Assembly: GCA_934394435.1 (NCBI GenBank)
Contig: CAKRRN010000001.1
Span: 62,001 to 126,000, forward strand
Direction: 5' to 3'
DNA length: 64,000 bases
Origin: an uncultured Bacteroidaceae bacterium
Lineage (GTDB): Bacteria; Bacteroidota; Bacteroidia; Bacteroidales; Bacteroidaceae
The notes beneath the pieces were generated by a model, which had not been told where the DNA came from, ran no database searches, and saw only the letters and a list, made by a program, of their open reading frames with translations. A program made the translations under genes and the position numbers. Position 1 is the stretch's first letter. Every line of letters begins with the position of its first letter. Shown here piece by piece: positions 18,604-26,873 of this stretch.

Positions 18604-20226
18604 TTATATCTCGTTCCAGTGGAAGTGCATCAGTTTGCCACTCATAGGGTGGGTAAAACTGAGTTCTTGTGCGTGGAGCATCAGTCTTCTACCCGTATGT
18701 CCATATAATGGGTCGCCTATAATGGGGTTGTTCAAACCAGAAGTGTGTGCACAGTGGACGCGCAATTGGTGCGTTCTTCCTGTGATTGGATGTAGAAGAA
18801 CGCGGGCATGATTGTCCTCCACACCTATCACCTTGTAGCATGTAATGGCTTGTTTGCCATGGGTGACGTCCACCAGTTGGCGTGGACGGTCGGCTGGGTC
18901 AAGACGTAGGGGTAAGGTTATCTCACCCTCTTGTCCCACGGGCAAAGGCTTCTCCAGCAGAGCCATATATGTTTTCTTTACCTTTCTGGCAAGGAACTGT
19001 TGCTGAAGGTTTTGGTAAGCTTCTGGCGTAAGAGCCGCTACCAGCAACCCACTTGTTCCCATGTCCAGACGGTGTACGATGAGTGGTCCTGTGGCTTGAG
19101 GGAATTTCTCGTGCAGAAGGTCTTGTATGCTGGGCAAATCGATGTTACCAGGGACGGTGAGCATTCCTGCAGGCTTACGTACCACCACTATATGCTTGTC
19201 AGCATAGACGATAGAAAATTGTTTCAGCAAAGCCTGGTATCCTTGGAGCAGAGGATTGTCATCTATGGGTAGTCCTTGTAACATGTGTTTCAGAAGAGGT
19301 TTGCAACGACTCTGGCATGCAGGATAGAAATGTCCGTCTGTTCTTATCTCGTCTATAGGAGAATTGCCGACCCAGAACTCTGCCATGCATAGTGGTTTCA
19401 TTCCGTTTCTGTATGCGCTCTGTAGTAGTTTAGGTGCGCAGCAGTCGCCTGTACCTGATGGAGCGGTTTCTCTTCCAAATATGTCCTTTACGCTACGCTC
19501 TGTTCCTTGTGCGTCCAGTAGTCGATATTGTCCGAAGAGCCAGTCCTGTAGTGCTTCGCTACGTTGTTTTCTTTCTGATTCCAGTTTTTTCTCCTCTTGT
19601 ATCAAGGTCGCTATGGGTGCTTCTGCCTCCTGTATCTTCTGGTTCCATTGTTGAGTGACACGTCGTAGTTCAGCTTTCTGAAATTGGCTTTCTCTCTCTA
19701 ATTCGGGTTTTCGTTGGTCTAATTCCTCACTTGTGAGAGTTTGTCTGAGTGCTTGCCGTTTGGCACGTGCCTGTTCCATCTCTTCTCGCATGGAGCTTAG
19801 GGCTTGGTCGCGTTGCATACGTAAATGGTCAGGTCGAATGTGCGTGTGCAATTGATGTTTTTTCTCTTGAAGGGCTGTCAGCCGTTGATTGATGGCAGAG
19901 ATGTTTGTTTGCTCCTGTTGGAAATGTCCGCTGGGTGACATTAAGTCAAACACGGGTGGAACAAAGTATTCTTGACAGGTCTGCCCATTCAATGTGCCTG
20001 AGAAGGCAGCCAGAAAGCCTCTTTGATTATTGTGTCTGACAATCAGCACCCCCATCATTTTTCCTCTTGATAACTCTTCTGCCCATTGCTTTTGCTCTTT
20101 CAAATAGGTCCGCACCATGTCTGCCGCAATAGTGCAAAGTGGGTGTGGGGTATAGCAGAAAGGGTAGGTGAATCGTGGTGGGTCTGGTATGTGGTTTGTG
20201 AAGGTTGGCAATGTATGAAACGTCAT
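18604..20226 (-). CDS. RluA-family pseudouridine synthase with long coiled-coil N terminus
   Basis: 540 residues. The C-terminal ~220 residues are an RluA-type pseudouridine synthase with the catalytic motif HRLDMGTSG and the TGRTHQLRVH segment. The first ~320 residues are not catalytic: a short conserved region, then a long charged coiled coil (about 150-260, rich in Q, E, K, R), then a segment with SGTGDCCAPKLLQSAY and FWVGNSP that is typical of this large Bacteroidales subclass. It would modify uridine in rRNA or tRNA; the site is unknown. The ATG at 20226 overlaps the wbqC stop as ATGA, so an in-frame extension to 20415 is rejected. Confidence 0.85.
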   Translation of the reverse strand: MTFHTLPTFTNHIPDPPRFTYPFCYTPHPLCTIAADMVRTYLKEQKQWAEELSRGKMMGVLIVRHNNQRGFLAAFSGTLNGQTCQEYFVPPVFDLMSPSGHFQQEQTNISAINQRLTALQEKKHQLHTHIRPDHLRMQRDQALSSMREEMEQARAKRQALRQTLTSEELDQRKPELERESQFQKAELRRVTQQWNQKIQEAEAPIATLIQEEKKLESERKQRSEALQDWLFGQYRLLDAQGTERSVKDIFGRETAPSGTGDCCAPKLLQSAYRNGMKPLCMAEFWVGNSPIDEIRTDGHFYPACQSRCKPLLKHMLQGLPIDDNPLLQGYQALLKQFSIVYADKHIVVVRKPAGMLTVPGNIDLPSIQDLLHEKFPQATGPLIVHRLDMGTSGLLVAALTPEAYQNLQQQFLARKVKKTYMALLEKPLPVGQEGEITLPLRLDPADRPRQLVDVTHGKQAITCYKVIGVEDNHARVLLHPITGRTHQLRVHCAHTSGLNNPIIGDPLYGHTGRRLMLHAQELSFTHPMSGKLMHFHWNEI

Positions 20227-20789
20227 AAGAGCAGAAGGCCCTCCGGACCCATGTTGAAAAGCAAATCCACGATACTCAAATCTGTTCGGAATTCGCTCTT
20301 GTGTCCGAACACTTGCCAATATGTTTTTTTTATAGGTGGAAATGTGTTGTGCAATGCGTCGCTTAGGAATGTAGTTGTACGCTCTATAGGTATGTTGATG
20401 TCCAGTAATTGGCACATAAGTGACATGAGCTCTTGGTTGAAATCAGCCAGGAATTCCCATTTGCGTTCGTAGAATGGTGCGAGGTCGTCAGCGTAATATT
20501 CGAAGAAAGGCGATTGCCCATAGCTGCTTGTAAGAGCGTTCCAATGTTGATGGCGCCAGTTTCCATGATCGCTTATTCGTATGTCTCTTGTCGCAGTTGG
20601 TCCAGAGGGTTTTACTATGGGGATACTGAGAGGAAGTGGTCCTTGCGGACTATCTATCAGACAGCGATTACGTAAAGTCTGCCTTGTGTAGTGGTCGCAA
20701 ACTTCCAATACTCCCTTTTCTGAATGTGCCAGTGTGCTATAGTGTGAGATGGGAGCCAGATAGCAGCATGGAAGAATTGTGTAGCTCAT
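20223..20789 (-). CDS. WbqC family protein
   Basis: 188 residues of the WbqC-like family: the N-terminal LPCCYLAPISHYSTL, the RQTLRNRCLIDSP segment, HWNALTSSYGQSPFFEYYA and the final DLLFNMGPEG are recognisable. WbqC proteins are predicted to act in surface glycan biosynthesis, perhaps amino-sugar modification, but the reaction is not settled. The gene overlaps its neighbours by four bases on both sides (lepB paralogue upstream, RluA-type gene downstream), a strong sign of one transcript. Confidence 0.85.
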   Translation of the reverse strand: MSYTILPCCYLAPISHYSTLAHSEKGVLEVCDHYTRQTLRNRCLIDSPQGPLPLSIPIVKPSGPTATRDIRISDHGNWRHQHWNALTSSYGQSPFFEYYADDLAPFYERKWEFLADFNQELMSLMCQLLDINIPIERTTTFLSDALHNTFPPIKKTYWQVFGHKSEFRTDLSIVDLLFNMGPEGLLLL

Positions 20790-21505
20790 GGCTTTCCTCC
20801 CAAGGGTTTGAACAGGCGGTCTGTCCTCAGCCTTCTGTAGAATGGTTTTTGTGGGTCGAACGAATAGAGTAATGTGGTAGCTTGTCCAATGATGGCCTCT
20901 TGTGGAAGGAAACCCATAGATCGACTGTCTTGTAGGTTGCTCTCGTTGCCTGAGTAGACCCAGTAGTAATCCTTGTGGAATCTGAATCGGCGATAAGTTC
21001 TACCATTCCAGTTCAGCCTGTCTCTTTCTACGCTTATTTTAGTACCTTCATAGCTGTTGATCGTGCGTGCGTAGAGTTCTGCGTTCCAGGGGGCTACTTC
21101 TATGTAATTTCCCTTGCTGGGCACAATAAGTGGCCAAATGCAACCTCGTGAGTAGTCCCTAACGGGACTCACATGATACTGTGGTCCCATCCAGATGGTG
21201 TCTCCTGGGCATGCCATTAAACATCCAATTCCTTTTTGTATCTGGATGTCTGGTGTAGTTTGTATCTCAAATGCCACCCAGTCGCCCTGTAGGGGAAGCT
21301 TGGAGTGCTTTCTCTCCCCTGATTTCCACCAGGGTAGGTGTATTCCGTAGGCCCATTGTCTTACCAGTATTCTATCACCAGCCCTTAGCATGGGACGTTG
21401 TGTATCGTGTGGCACAGACAGAATGGAAAATGCCATGCACCGAACCACCATAATAATTATAAGTATTATGGCACAGGTGATTAGAATACTAACGTTTCGT
21501 TTCAA
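20786..21505 (-). CDS. Signal peptidase I paralogue lacking the catalytic dyad
   Basis: 239 residues with one N-terminal transmembrane helix (about 7-30) and the S26 fold signature GDRILVRQWAYGIHLP. Against the intact LepB encoded next door, the nucleophile serine (S98 there) corresponds to threonine T35 in PHDTQRPML, and the general-base lysine (K256 there, six residues before PG) corresponds to glycine G94 in GCLMACPGD. The protein has therefore probably lost signal peptidase activity; Thr could in principle act as nucleophile but the Lys is also missing. The SNLQDSRSMGF box of the family is retained. It may assist LepB or bind preproteins. Four-base overlap with wbqC. Confidence 0.8.
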   Translation of the reverse strand: MKRNVSILITCAIILIIIMVVRCMAFSILSVPHDTQRPMLRAGDRILVRQWAYGIHLPWWKSGERKHSKLPLQGDWVAFEIQTTPDIQIQKGIGCLMACPGDTIWMGPQYHVSPVRDYSRGCIWPLIVPSKGNYIEVAPWNAELYARTINSYEGTKISVERDRLNWNGRTYRRFRFHKDYYWVYSGNESNLQDSRSMGFLPQEAIIGQATTLLYSFDPQKPFYRRLRTDRLFKPLGGKP

Positions 21506-21541
21506 CGGTTTTGTTTCTTGATGTTTATATGCAATCTGGAT

Positions 21542-23005
21542 TTATCGCATGTTGCTGACCCAGCGAAACAGACGGTTCCAGCGTATGTGACGTAGGCTGG
21601 TTATGGGATAGTCCTTGTCGGTACTGAACCATACCAGGACGGGTTTACCCACCACGTGATCTTCTGGTACGAAACCCCAGTAGCGGCTGTCTGCTGAGTT
21701 GTGACGGTTGTCACCTTGCATCCAGTAGTAGTCCATCTTGAAGGTGTATTCTGTGGTCTCTTTACCATTGATGAGTATCTTTCCCTCTGGGGTTACCTGC
21801 AGGTCGTTTTCTTCATATGCTCTGATTGGACGTTCGTAAATGGGTAGGTTTTCCAGTGTGAGTTTTATCTTCGCGCCTTTCTTCGGAATCCAGATGGGAC
21901 CATAGTTGTCACACGTCCAGCCTGTTTGTGCGTTTTGCGGATAGAGTGAGCCTGTCTCGTTGTTGTGGATGATGTTTATGCTTGCCACCACATCCTTGTG
22001 TTTCTCCAGTGCGGACTTTGCTTCCAGGGTCAGTGGAAGAACACCCGATTGATAATAATCCTTCAAGTCATCTTGGCTGATACCCAGTTGCTCTACCAAA
22101 TCGGTAGGGATAGACTCACCGACAAGCGATACGTTGTAGTTGTACTGCACGTCTTTGGCATCGGGGTTCACCTTTCCGTCGAGGTAAACGACGCGGTCTT
22201 TAATCTCAAGTGTTTGACCTGGTAGACCCACGCAACGCTTCACATAGTTCTCTCTACGGTCAACAGGGCGAGTGTCTACCTTGCCAAAGTCGCGTTGGTC
22301 CATGCTAATGTATTGCTTACCCAAATTGTAGATTTTTCCGAAGTAAGCTCTTTGCTGCATGGGCGAGAGTGAGTCAAGTTGTGGCATGTTACCGTTTTCT
22401 TGCTCCCATATCTGGTTGCCAATACCGTAGCAGAGCGAGTAATACTCCGTCTGATAGGGTTGTGCTGTCACGATGGTGTCTCCTGCGGGATAGTTGAAGA
22501 CAACGATGTCGTTGAGCTGTATGGGTTTGGGATGTACCCGCTTGTAAGCCCATTTGGGCCATTCTATGTAACTCTTGCAGCCACCCAGCCCAAAGATTTC
22601 GGGCATGGTGTGTTGTACTAAGGGCATGTGAAGTGGTGTCTGTGGAACTCGTGGCCCGTATGCCATCTTGTTGACTACCAGATAGTCGCCCACCAGAAGG
22701 CTTTTTTCCAGCGATGAGCTGGGGATGTTGTAGTTTTGGAAAAAGTATATGTTGAAGAAGTATACTGCCACCAGAGCAAACACAATGGCGTCTATCCAAC
22801 TCATGATGGCGCGTGCGATGGGGTTCTCAAGGTCCTTCCACCATGTCCAAGGTATCCATCGGGTGATGTAGGCATCAAAGATGAAGGGTACTACAATAAT
22901 GCCCCACCAGGCATCTACCCATTGCAAGAAGCAGAGATAGAGCAGGGTAAGTATAATGGCTTTGCCCCATTCCAATGGGGTTGCTTTACGTTTTCTGAGT
23001 TTCAT
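21542..23005 (-). CDS. lepB: Signal peptidase I
   Basis: 487-residue S26 signal peptidase, longer than the enterobacterial enzyme because of a large Bacteroidetes-type insertion between the catalytic Ser and Lys blocks and within the second half. Three N-terminal hydrophobic segments precede the catalytic region. Catalytic residues: S98 in IPSSSLEKS and K256 in YVKRCVGLPG; the GDNRHNSADSRYWGF box is near the C terminus. It cleaves signal peptides of exported proteins at the periplasmic face. Second gene of the dapB operon. Confidence 0.94.
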   Translation of the reverse strand: MKLRKRKATPLEWGKAIILTLLYLCFLQWVDAWWGIIVVPFIFDAYITRWIPWTWWKDLENPIARAIMSWIDAIVFALVAVYFFNIYFFQNYNIPSSSLEKSLLVGDYLVVNKMAYGPRVPQTPLHMPLVQHTMPEIFGLGGCKSYIEWPKWAYKRVHPKPIQLNDIVVFNYPAGDTIVTAQPYQTEYYSLCYGIGNQIWEQENGNMPQLDSLSPMQQRAYFGKIYNLGKQYISMDQRDFGKVDTRPVDRRENYVKRCVGLPGQTLEIKDRVVYLDGKVNPDAKDVQYNYNVSLVGESIPTDLVEQLGISQDDLKDYYQSGVLPLTLEAKSALEKHKDVVASINIIHNNETGSLYPQNAQTGWTCDNYGPIWIPKKGAKIKLTLENLPIYERPIRAYEENDLQVTPEGKILINGKETTEYTFKMDYYWMQGDNRHNSADSRYWGFVPEDHVVGKPVLVWFSTDKDYPITSLRHIRWNRLFRWVSNMR

Positions 23006-23020
23006 AAGTTGGTTTGTGGA

Positions 23021-23776
23021 TTAGAATTTAAAGAGATCACTCATGGTGAGGAGTCCGTTGTGCTGGGCTGTATATTCGGCTGCCAGTACTGCGCCAAGGG
23101 CGAAACCGCGACGGTTGTGCGCATCGTGGGTGATGGTGATGCTGTCAGCTGGACTGTCCCATGTGATGCTGTGTATGCCTGGCACCTCGCCCCGTCGTAT
23201 GCTGTCAATACGCATTTTTCCTTCGGGAACCTCTCGGGTTCCTTCTACAGACCCATCGGGCTGGGTGAGTAGTCCTGTCTGCCAGCCCGACACACGCTCC
23301 ACCTCAGCAGCCAACTCTTCTGCCAGAGTGATGGCGGTGCCACTTGGATGGTCGAGTTTATGCACATGATGTACCTCCTCCATGGTGGGAGTGTAGTCCT
23401 GGAACTGGTTCATGATGCGTGCCAAGTATCGGTTCACAGCTCTGAAGATGGTGACTCCCAAACTGAAGTTGCTGCTCCAGAAGAGTGTCTGACCCTCTTG
23501 CTCGCACATGCGCTTCACCTCTTCGCCGTGCTGCGGAATCCATCCTGTGCTGCCGCTCACCACCTTGACATGGTGGGCAAAGGCACGCAGGTAATTGTCG
23601 TAGGCAGCCTGTGGAGCTGTAAACTCAATGGCAACATCTGCTGAGCAGAACGCCTCGCTGTCAAAGTCTTCTCGGTTGTTCACATCTATGATGCTGACTA
23701 TCTCATGGCCGCGACTTACGGCTATCTCTTCTATCATACGGCCCATTTTGCCGTAGCCTATTAGTGCTATCTTCAT
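23021..23776 (-). CDS. dapB: 4-hydroxy-tetrahydrodipicolinate reductase
   Basis: 251-residue DapB, the NAD(P)H-dependent reductase of the diaminopimelate/lysine pathway. The N-terminal dinucleotide motif ALIGYGKMGRMI and the catalytic/substrate region EVHHVHKLDHPSGTA are present. First gene of a six-gene leftward operon (dapB, lepB, lepB-like, wbqC-like, RluA-type, PHP), with a TACTTTTG box 25 bases upstream. Confidence 0.95.
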   Translation of the reverse strand: MKIALIGYGKMGRMIEEIAVSRGHEIVSIIDVNNREDFDSEAFCSADVAIEFTAPQAAYDNYLRAFAHHVKVVSGSTGWIPQHGEEVKRMCEQEGQTLFWSSNFSLGVTIFRAVNRYLARIMNQFQDYTPTMEEVHHVHKLDHPSGTAITLAEELAAEVERVSGWQTGLLTQPDGSVEGTREVPEGKMRIDSIRRGEVPGIHSITWDSPADSITITHDAHNRRGFALGAVLAAEYTAQHNGLLTMSDLFKF

Positions 23777-23801
23777 TTTCTATCTGAACAGGTTCTTTAT
23801 G

Positions 23802-23809
23802 CAAAAGTA
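23802..23809 (-). promoter_or_regulatory. -7 element of the dapB operon
   Basis: TACTTTTG on the reverse strand, 25 bases before dapB. A TTT-containing -33 candidate lies about 21 bases further upstream. Confidence 0.5.
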
Positions 23810-23903
23810 GTGCATTTCGGTAAGATATGGAAACAGTACTCACAAAAACTGTCTTGATGAGGCTGTTTGACCATCTGCCAGAGGCGAATATCCCGACAAC
23901 TCT

Positions 23904-23936
23904 GTTGCAGATACGAGCTTTTAATCATAACTTTGC
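23904..23936 (+). promoter_or_regulatory. Promoter of the DUF2851 gene, leaderless arrangement
   Basis: GTTG at 23904-23907, a 21-bp spacer and TAACTTTG at 23929-23936. The ATG follows only five bases later, so transcription would start at or next to the start codon. Confidence 0.6.
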
Positions 23937-23941
23937 AAAGT

Positions 23942-25240
23942 ATGGAGAGACTGCTGCATTATGTGTGGAAGCATCGTCTACTTCCCACAAATCCATTGGA
24001 GACTACTGATGGTCGAAAGGTGGAGATTCTTGACCCTGGAATGCATAATAGCAATCAAGGGCCAGACTTCTTCAATGCAAAGATTCTGGTGGATGGAGTG
24101 ATGTGGGCAGGAAATGTGGAGATTCATCTCTGCTCTACAGATTGGTATCGCCATGGACATGATACGGATTCTGTCTATGATAATACAATCCTGCACGTCG
24201 TAGAGAAGGCTGATTGTCAAGTGACTACTTCTTCTGGGCGTTCTGTTCCACAAGTCTGTTTGCCCATTCCATCCCGCTTGCTCGAGGATTATCACACCTT
24301 GCTCCAAACGGATGAGTTTCCCCGCTGTTTTCGTATTCTTCCTGGGCTTACACCCATGAGAGTGCACAGCTGGATGGACAGATTGCTGGCAGATCGGATG
24401 CAGGAGCGTGCCGGACAGGTGTTGCGTCGCTTGAAGGCTTTTGGCGGAGATTGGGAGCGTGCCTGCTTTGTTACTCTGTGTCGCAATTTCGGTTTCGGAC
24501 TGAATGGAGATGTGTTCGAACGTTGGGCTGCCTCTATTCCCTTGCAGGCAGCAGGCAAGCATCGCGACCATCTATACCAATTGGAGGCCCTCTTCTTGGG
24601 AATGGCTGGACTGATTGATAAAGCGTACTCCTCAAGAGAGGAGAGTAAGACTTTGGCAGGGACGGAATCCCTTGTCATTCCAGAAAATGGTGTCGTTTCT
24701 GCAGAGAAAGAAGAGCTTCTACGCACGAAGCAGGAGTTTGGTTTTCTTGCAAAAAAGTTCTCGCTTACACCTATGCTCCAAGTGGCGGACTGGAAGTATC
24801 TGCGTACACGTCCGCAGAACTTTCCTCATGTGCGTATCAGACAGATTGCCCGCCTCTATTATGGAGGTCAGCTACAGATGGATGCCCTGCTTGCGATTAC
24901 CGATATTCGCCAGCTATACGGGCGGTTGCAGAATACAGGGCTCTCCGAGTCCAGTGCTCGTCTGATAGCCATCAATACAGTTGTTCCCCTGCTTTATGCT
25001 TACGGAAGCAGTTTGGGCAGGGAGGATCTGACAGACAGGGCTTTGACTCTGTTAGAGCAACTGCCTGCTGAGAATAATCGTATTTTGCGAACATGGCGCG
25101 AGTGTGGCATTCGTGTGAAGACCGCAGCCGATAGCCAGGCACTCATACAACTGAAAAGCGTATATTGCGACCGCCTGGACTGCCTGCGTTGCCAGTTTGG
25201 CTACGACTATCTGCGTACGTCAGTTGGCAATGCCACGTAG
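23942..25240 (+). CDS. DUF2851 family protein
   Basis: 432 residues of the DUF2851 family, widespread in Bacteroidetes and of unknown function. The conserved N-terminal region reads LLHYVWKHRLLP, then EILDPGMHNSNQGPDFFNAK and GNVEIHLCSTDW, which resembles the acidic-residue layout of PD-(D/E)XK nuclease-like folds; that similarity is my inference. The C terminus has a cysteine pair region (YCDRLDCLRCQFG). The start at 23942 matches the family N terminus and lies directly behind a promoter; an extension to 23867 would include the promoter and is rejected. A thioesterase gene follows after 44 bases. Confidence 0.8.
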   Translation: MERLLHYVWKHRLLPTNPLETTDGRKVEILDPGMHNSNQGPDFFNAKILVDGVMWAGNVEIHLCSTDWYRHGHDTDSVYDNTILHVVEKADCQVTTSSGRSVPQVCLPIPSRLLEDYHTLLQTDEFPRCFRILPGLTPMRVHSWMDRLLADRMQERAGQVLRRLKAFGGDWERACFVTLCRNFGFGLNGDVFERWAASIPLQAAGKHRDHLYQLEALFLGMAGLIDKAYSSREESKTLAGTESLVIPENGVVSAEKEELLRTKQEFGFLAKKFSLTPMLQVADWKYLRTRPQNFPHVRIRQIARLYYGGQLQMDALLAITDIRQLYGRLQNTGLSESSARLIAINTVVPLLYAYGSSLGREDLTDRALTLLEQLPAENNRILRTWRECGIRVKTAADSQALIQLKSVYCDRLDCLRCQFGYDYLRTSVGNAT

Positions 25241-25284
25241 AATCCTTTTTTACAAAATCAAACACACAAACCAATAGCATAAAG

Positions 25285-25701
25285 ATGATAAAAAAGAAGT
25301 ACGCTTACGAACTACGTCTGAAGGTACGTGATTATGAGTGCGATCTGGAAGGAATCGTCAACAACGCAAACTACCAGCATTACATGGAGCATACGCGTCA
25401 TGAGTTTCTTCTGACTGCAGGTCTAAGCTTTTCAGAGATGTTCTCCAATGGCATAACTCCCGTTGTGGCACGCATACAGATAGCTTTCAAGACTCCTTTG
25501 CGCAGTCGCGATGAGTTTGCAAGTCGTCTAAGAGTGAAGCGTGAGGGACTTCGTTACATCTTCTTGCAGGATATCTACCGACTGCCAGACGAAAAACTTG
25601 TTGTCAGAGGACAGGTGGATACGGTATGCTTGGTAAATGGCAAGTTGAGTGAGTGTCCAGAGTTGGAACAAAAGTTGCTAAAGTATTACGATCCTCAATG
25701 A
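25285..25701 (+). CDS. Acyl-CoA thioesterase (4-hydroxybenzoyl-CoA thioesterase family)
   Basis: 138-residue single hot-dog domain. The catalytic-region motif VRDYECDLEGIVNNANYQHY carries the conserved Asp-x-(x)-G-x-V-N-N-A-x-Y pattern of the 4HBT/YbgC group. It would hydrolyse acyl-CoA or acyl-ACP thioesters in the cytoplasm; substrate unknown. The stop overlaps the dprA start as ATGA, so the two are translationally coupled. Confidence 0.85.
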   Translation: MIKKKYAYELRLKVRDYECDLEGIVNNANYQHYMEHTRHEFLLTAGLSFSEMFSNGITPVVARIQIAFKTPLRSRDEFASRLRVKREGLRYIFLQDIYRLPDEKLVVRGQVDTVCLVNGKLSECPELEQKLLKYYDPQ

Positions 25702-26822
25702 ATAGCCAGGAAACACTCTGTCTGATGGCTCTCACGCGAGTACCTTGTCTGAGTCTGACGAATGCTAAAAGTCTGATGAATGCATTCGGTTCTGCCTCAG
25801 CTATTTATGAGAATCGTACCTGCTTGAGAGATGTGCTTCCCTCTGCCCGTAAGTCCACGCTGGATGCTTTGAAGGCAATGGATACGCATATGGAAAGGGC
25901 GGAGCAGGAGCTGGAGTGGACGGCCAAAAATGGAATCCAATGTTTAGGATTGGGCGATGGCAACTATCCTCTGCGTATGAAGGAATGCGAGGATGCACCC
26001 ATCATACTTTATTATAAGGGGAAGGCAGACTTGAATGTGCGTTATGTGGTATCCGTGGTGGGCACGCGCCATATTACCGAGTATGGCAAGGATTTATGCA
26101 CCAGTCTGATACATGACCTACATACGCTTTGCCCAGACGCACTTGTGGTGAGTGGGCTGGCTTATGGTGTAGATATTCACGCTCATAGAGCAGCCTTGGA
26201 TGAAGGTAATGAGACGGTGGGTGTTCTGGCTCATGGGCTTGACCAAATATATCCTCGTATGCACAGGGATACGGCTGTAAGGATGCTTTCGCAAGGAGGA
26301 TTGCTCACGGAGTTTATGAGTGGAACAAACGCAGATAAGCGAAACTTCGTGCAGCGTAACCGAATTGTTGCTGGTATCAGTGATGTGACGGTGGTGGTAG
26401 AGAGTGCGCAGAAGGGTGGGTCACTCATAACTGCCAGTCTTGCCAATGATTATAATCGCGAGGTGGTGGCTTTTCCTGGACGTGTTGCAGATAGCTATTC
26501 TGCAGGGTGTAACCAACTAATTCGAACGAATCGTGCGGCTCTCATAACCTCAGCAGAGGATCTGGTTGAACTGATGGGCTGGAGCACAGAGCCCATGCGT
26601 CGCCAATTACTCAACCAAGGCATTCAGCCAGAACTCTTTCCTCAGCTTTCCCCTACGGAGCAACAGATCTTACAGGCTATGCAGGGATGCGATAAGGTTC
26701 ATCTCAACAATCTTGCTCAGCAAACAGCTTTGCCCATCGATAAACTCTCCAGCATCCTCTTCACGTTGGAGATGAAAGGTATTGTACGCATGATGCCAGG
26801 CGGTATGTATCGCCTGGCATGA
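25698..26822 (+). CDS. dprA: DNA-processing protein DprA
   Basis: 374 residues. DprA loads RecA on incoming single-stranded DNA during transformation and protects it; in non-competent species it may act in recombination. Order: N-terminal HhH/SAM-like region (about 1-75), Rossmann-like DNA-binding domain with VSVVGTRHITEYG and SGLAYGVDIHAHRAAL, then a winged-helix C-terminal domain (about 305-370). The ATG at 25698 overlaps the thioesterase stop. A perfect inverted repeat covers the last codons and stop. Confidence 0.93.
   Translation: MNSQETLCLMALTRVPCLSLTNAKSLMNAFGSASAIYENRTCLRDVLPSARKSTLDALKAMDTHMERAEQELEWTAKNGIQCLGLGDGNYPLRMKECEDAPIILYYKGKADLNVRYVVSVVGTRHITEYGKDLCTSLIHDLHTLCPDALVVSGLAYGVDIHAHRAALDEGNETVGVLAHGLDQIYPRMHRDTAVRMLSQGGLLTEFMSGTNADKRNFVQRNRIVAGISDVTVVVESAQKGGSLITASLANDYNREVVAFPGRVADSYSAGCNQLIRTNRAALITSAEDLVELMGWSTEPMRRQLLNQGIQPELFPQLSPTEQQILQAMQGCDKVHLNNLAQQTALPIDKLSSILFTLEMKGIVRMMPGGMYRLA
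26793..26820 (+). terminator. Stem-loop overlapping the dprA stop codon
   Basis: Perfect 10-bp arms (ATGCCAGGCG / CGCCTGGCAT) with an 8-base loop, ending at the stop codon. No immediate U-tract; a T-rich stretch lies about 17 bases on, so termination is only possible. Confidence 0.4.
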
Positions 26823-26873
26823 TGAGGACTGATGTAGGTTTCTTTGTCTTATACTTTAGCTGTGTTTGCCCTT

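Noticed and set aside
20227..20415. 63-codon N-terminal extension of the RluA-type gene
   Set aside because: It lies inside the wbqC-like gene; the ATGA overlap at 20223-20226 gives the proper start.
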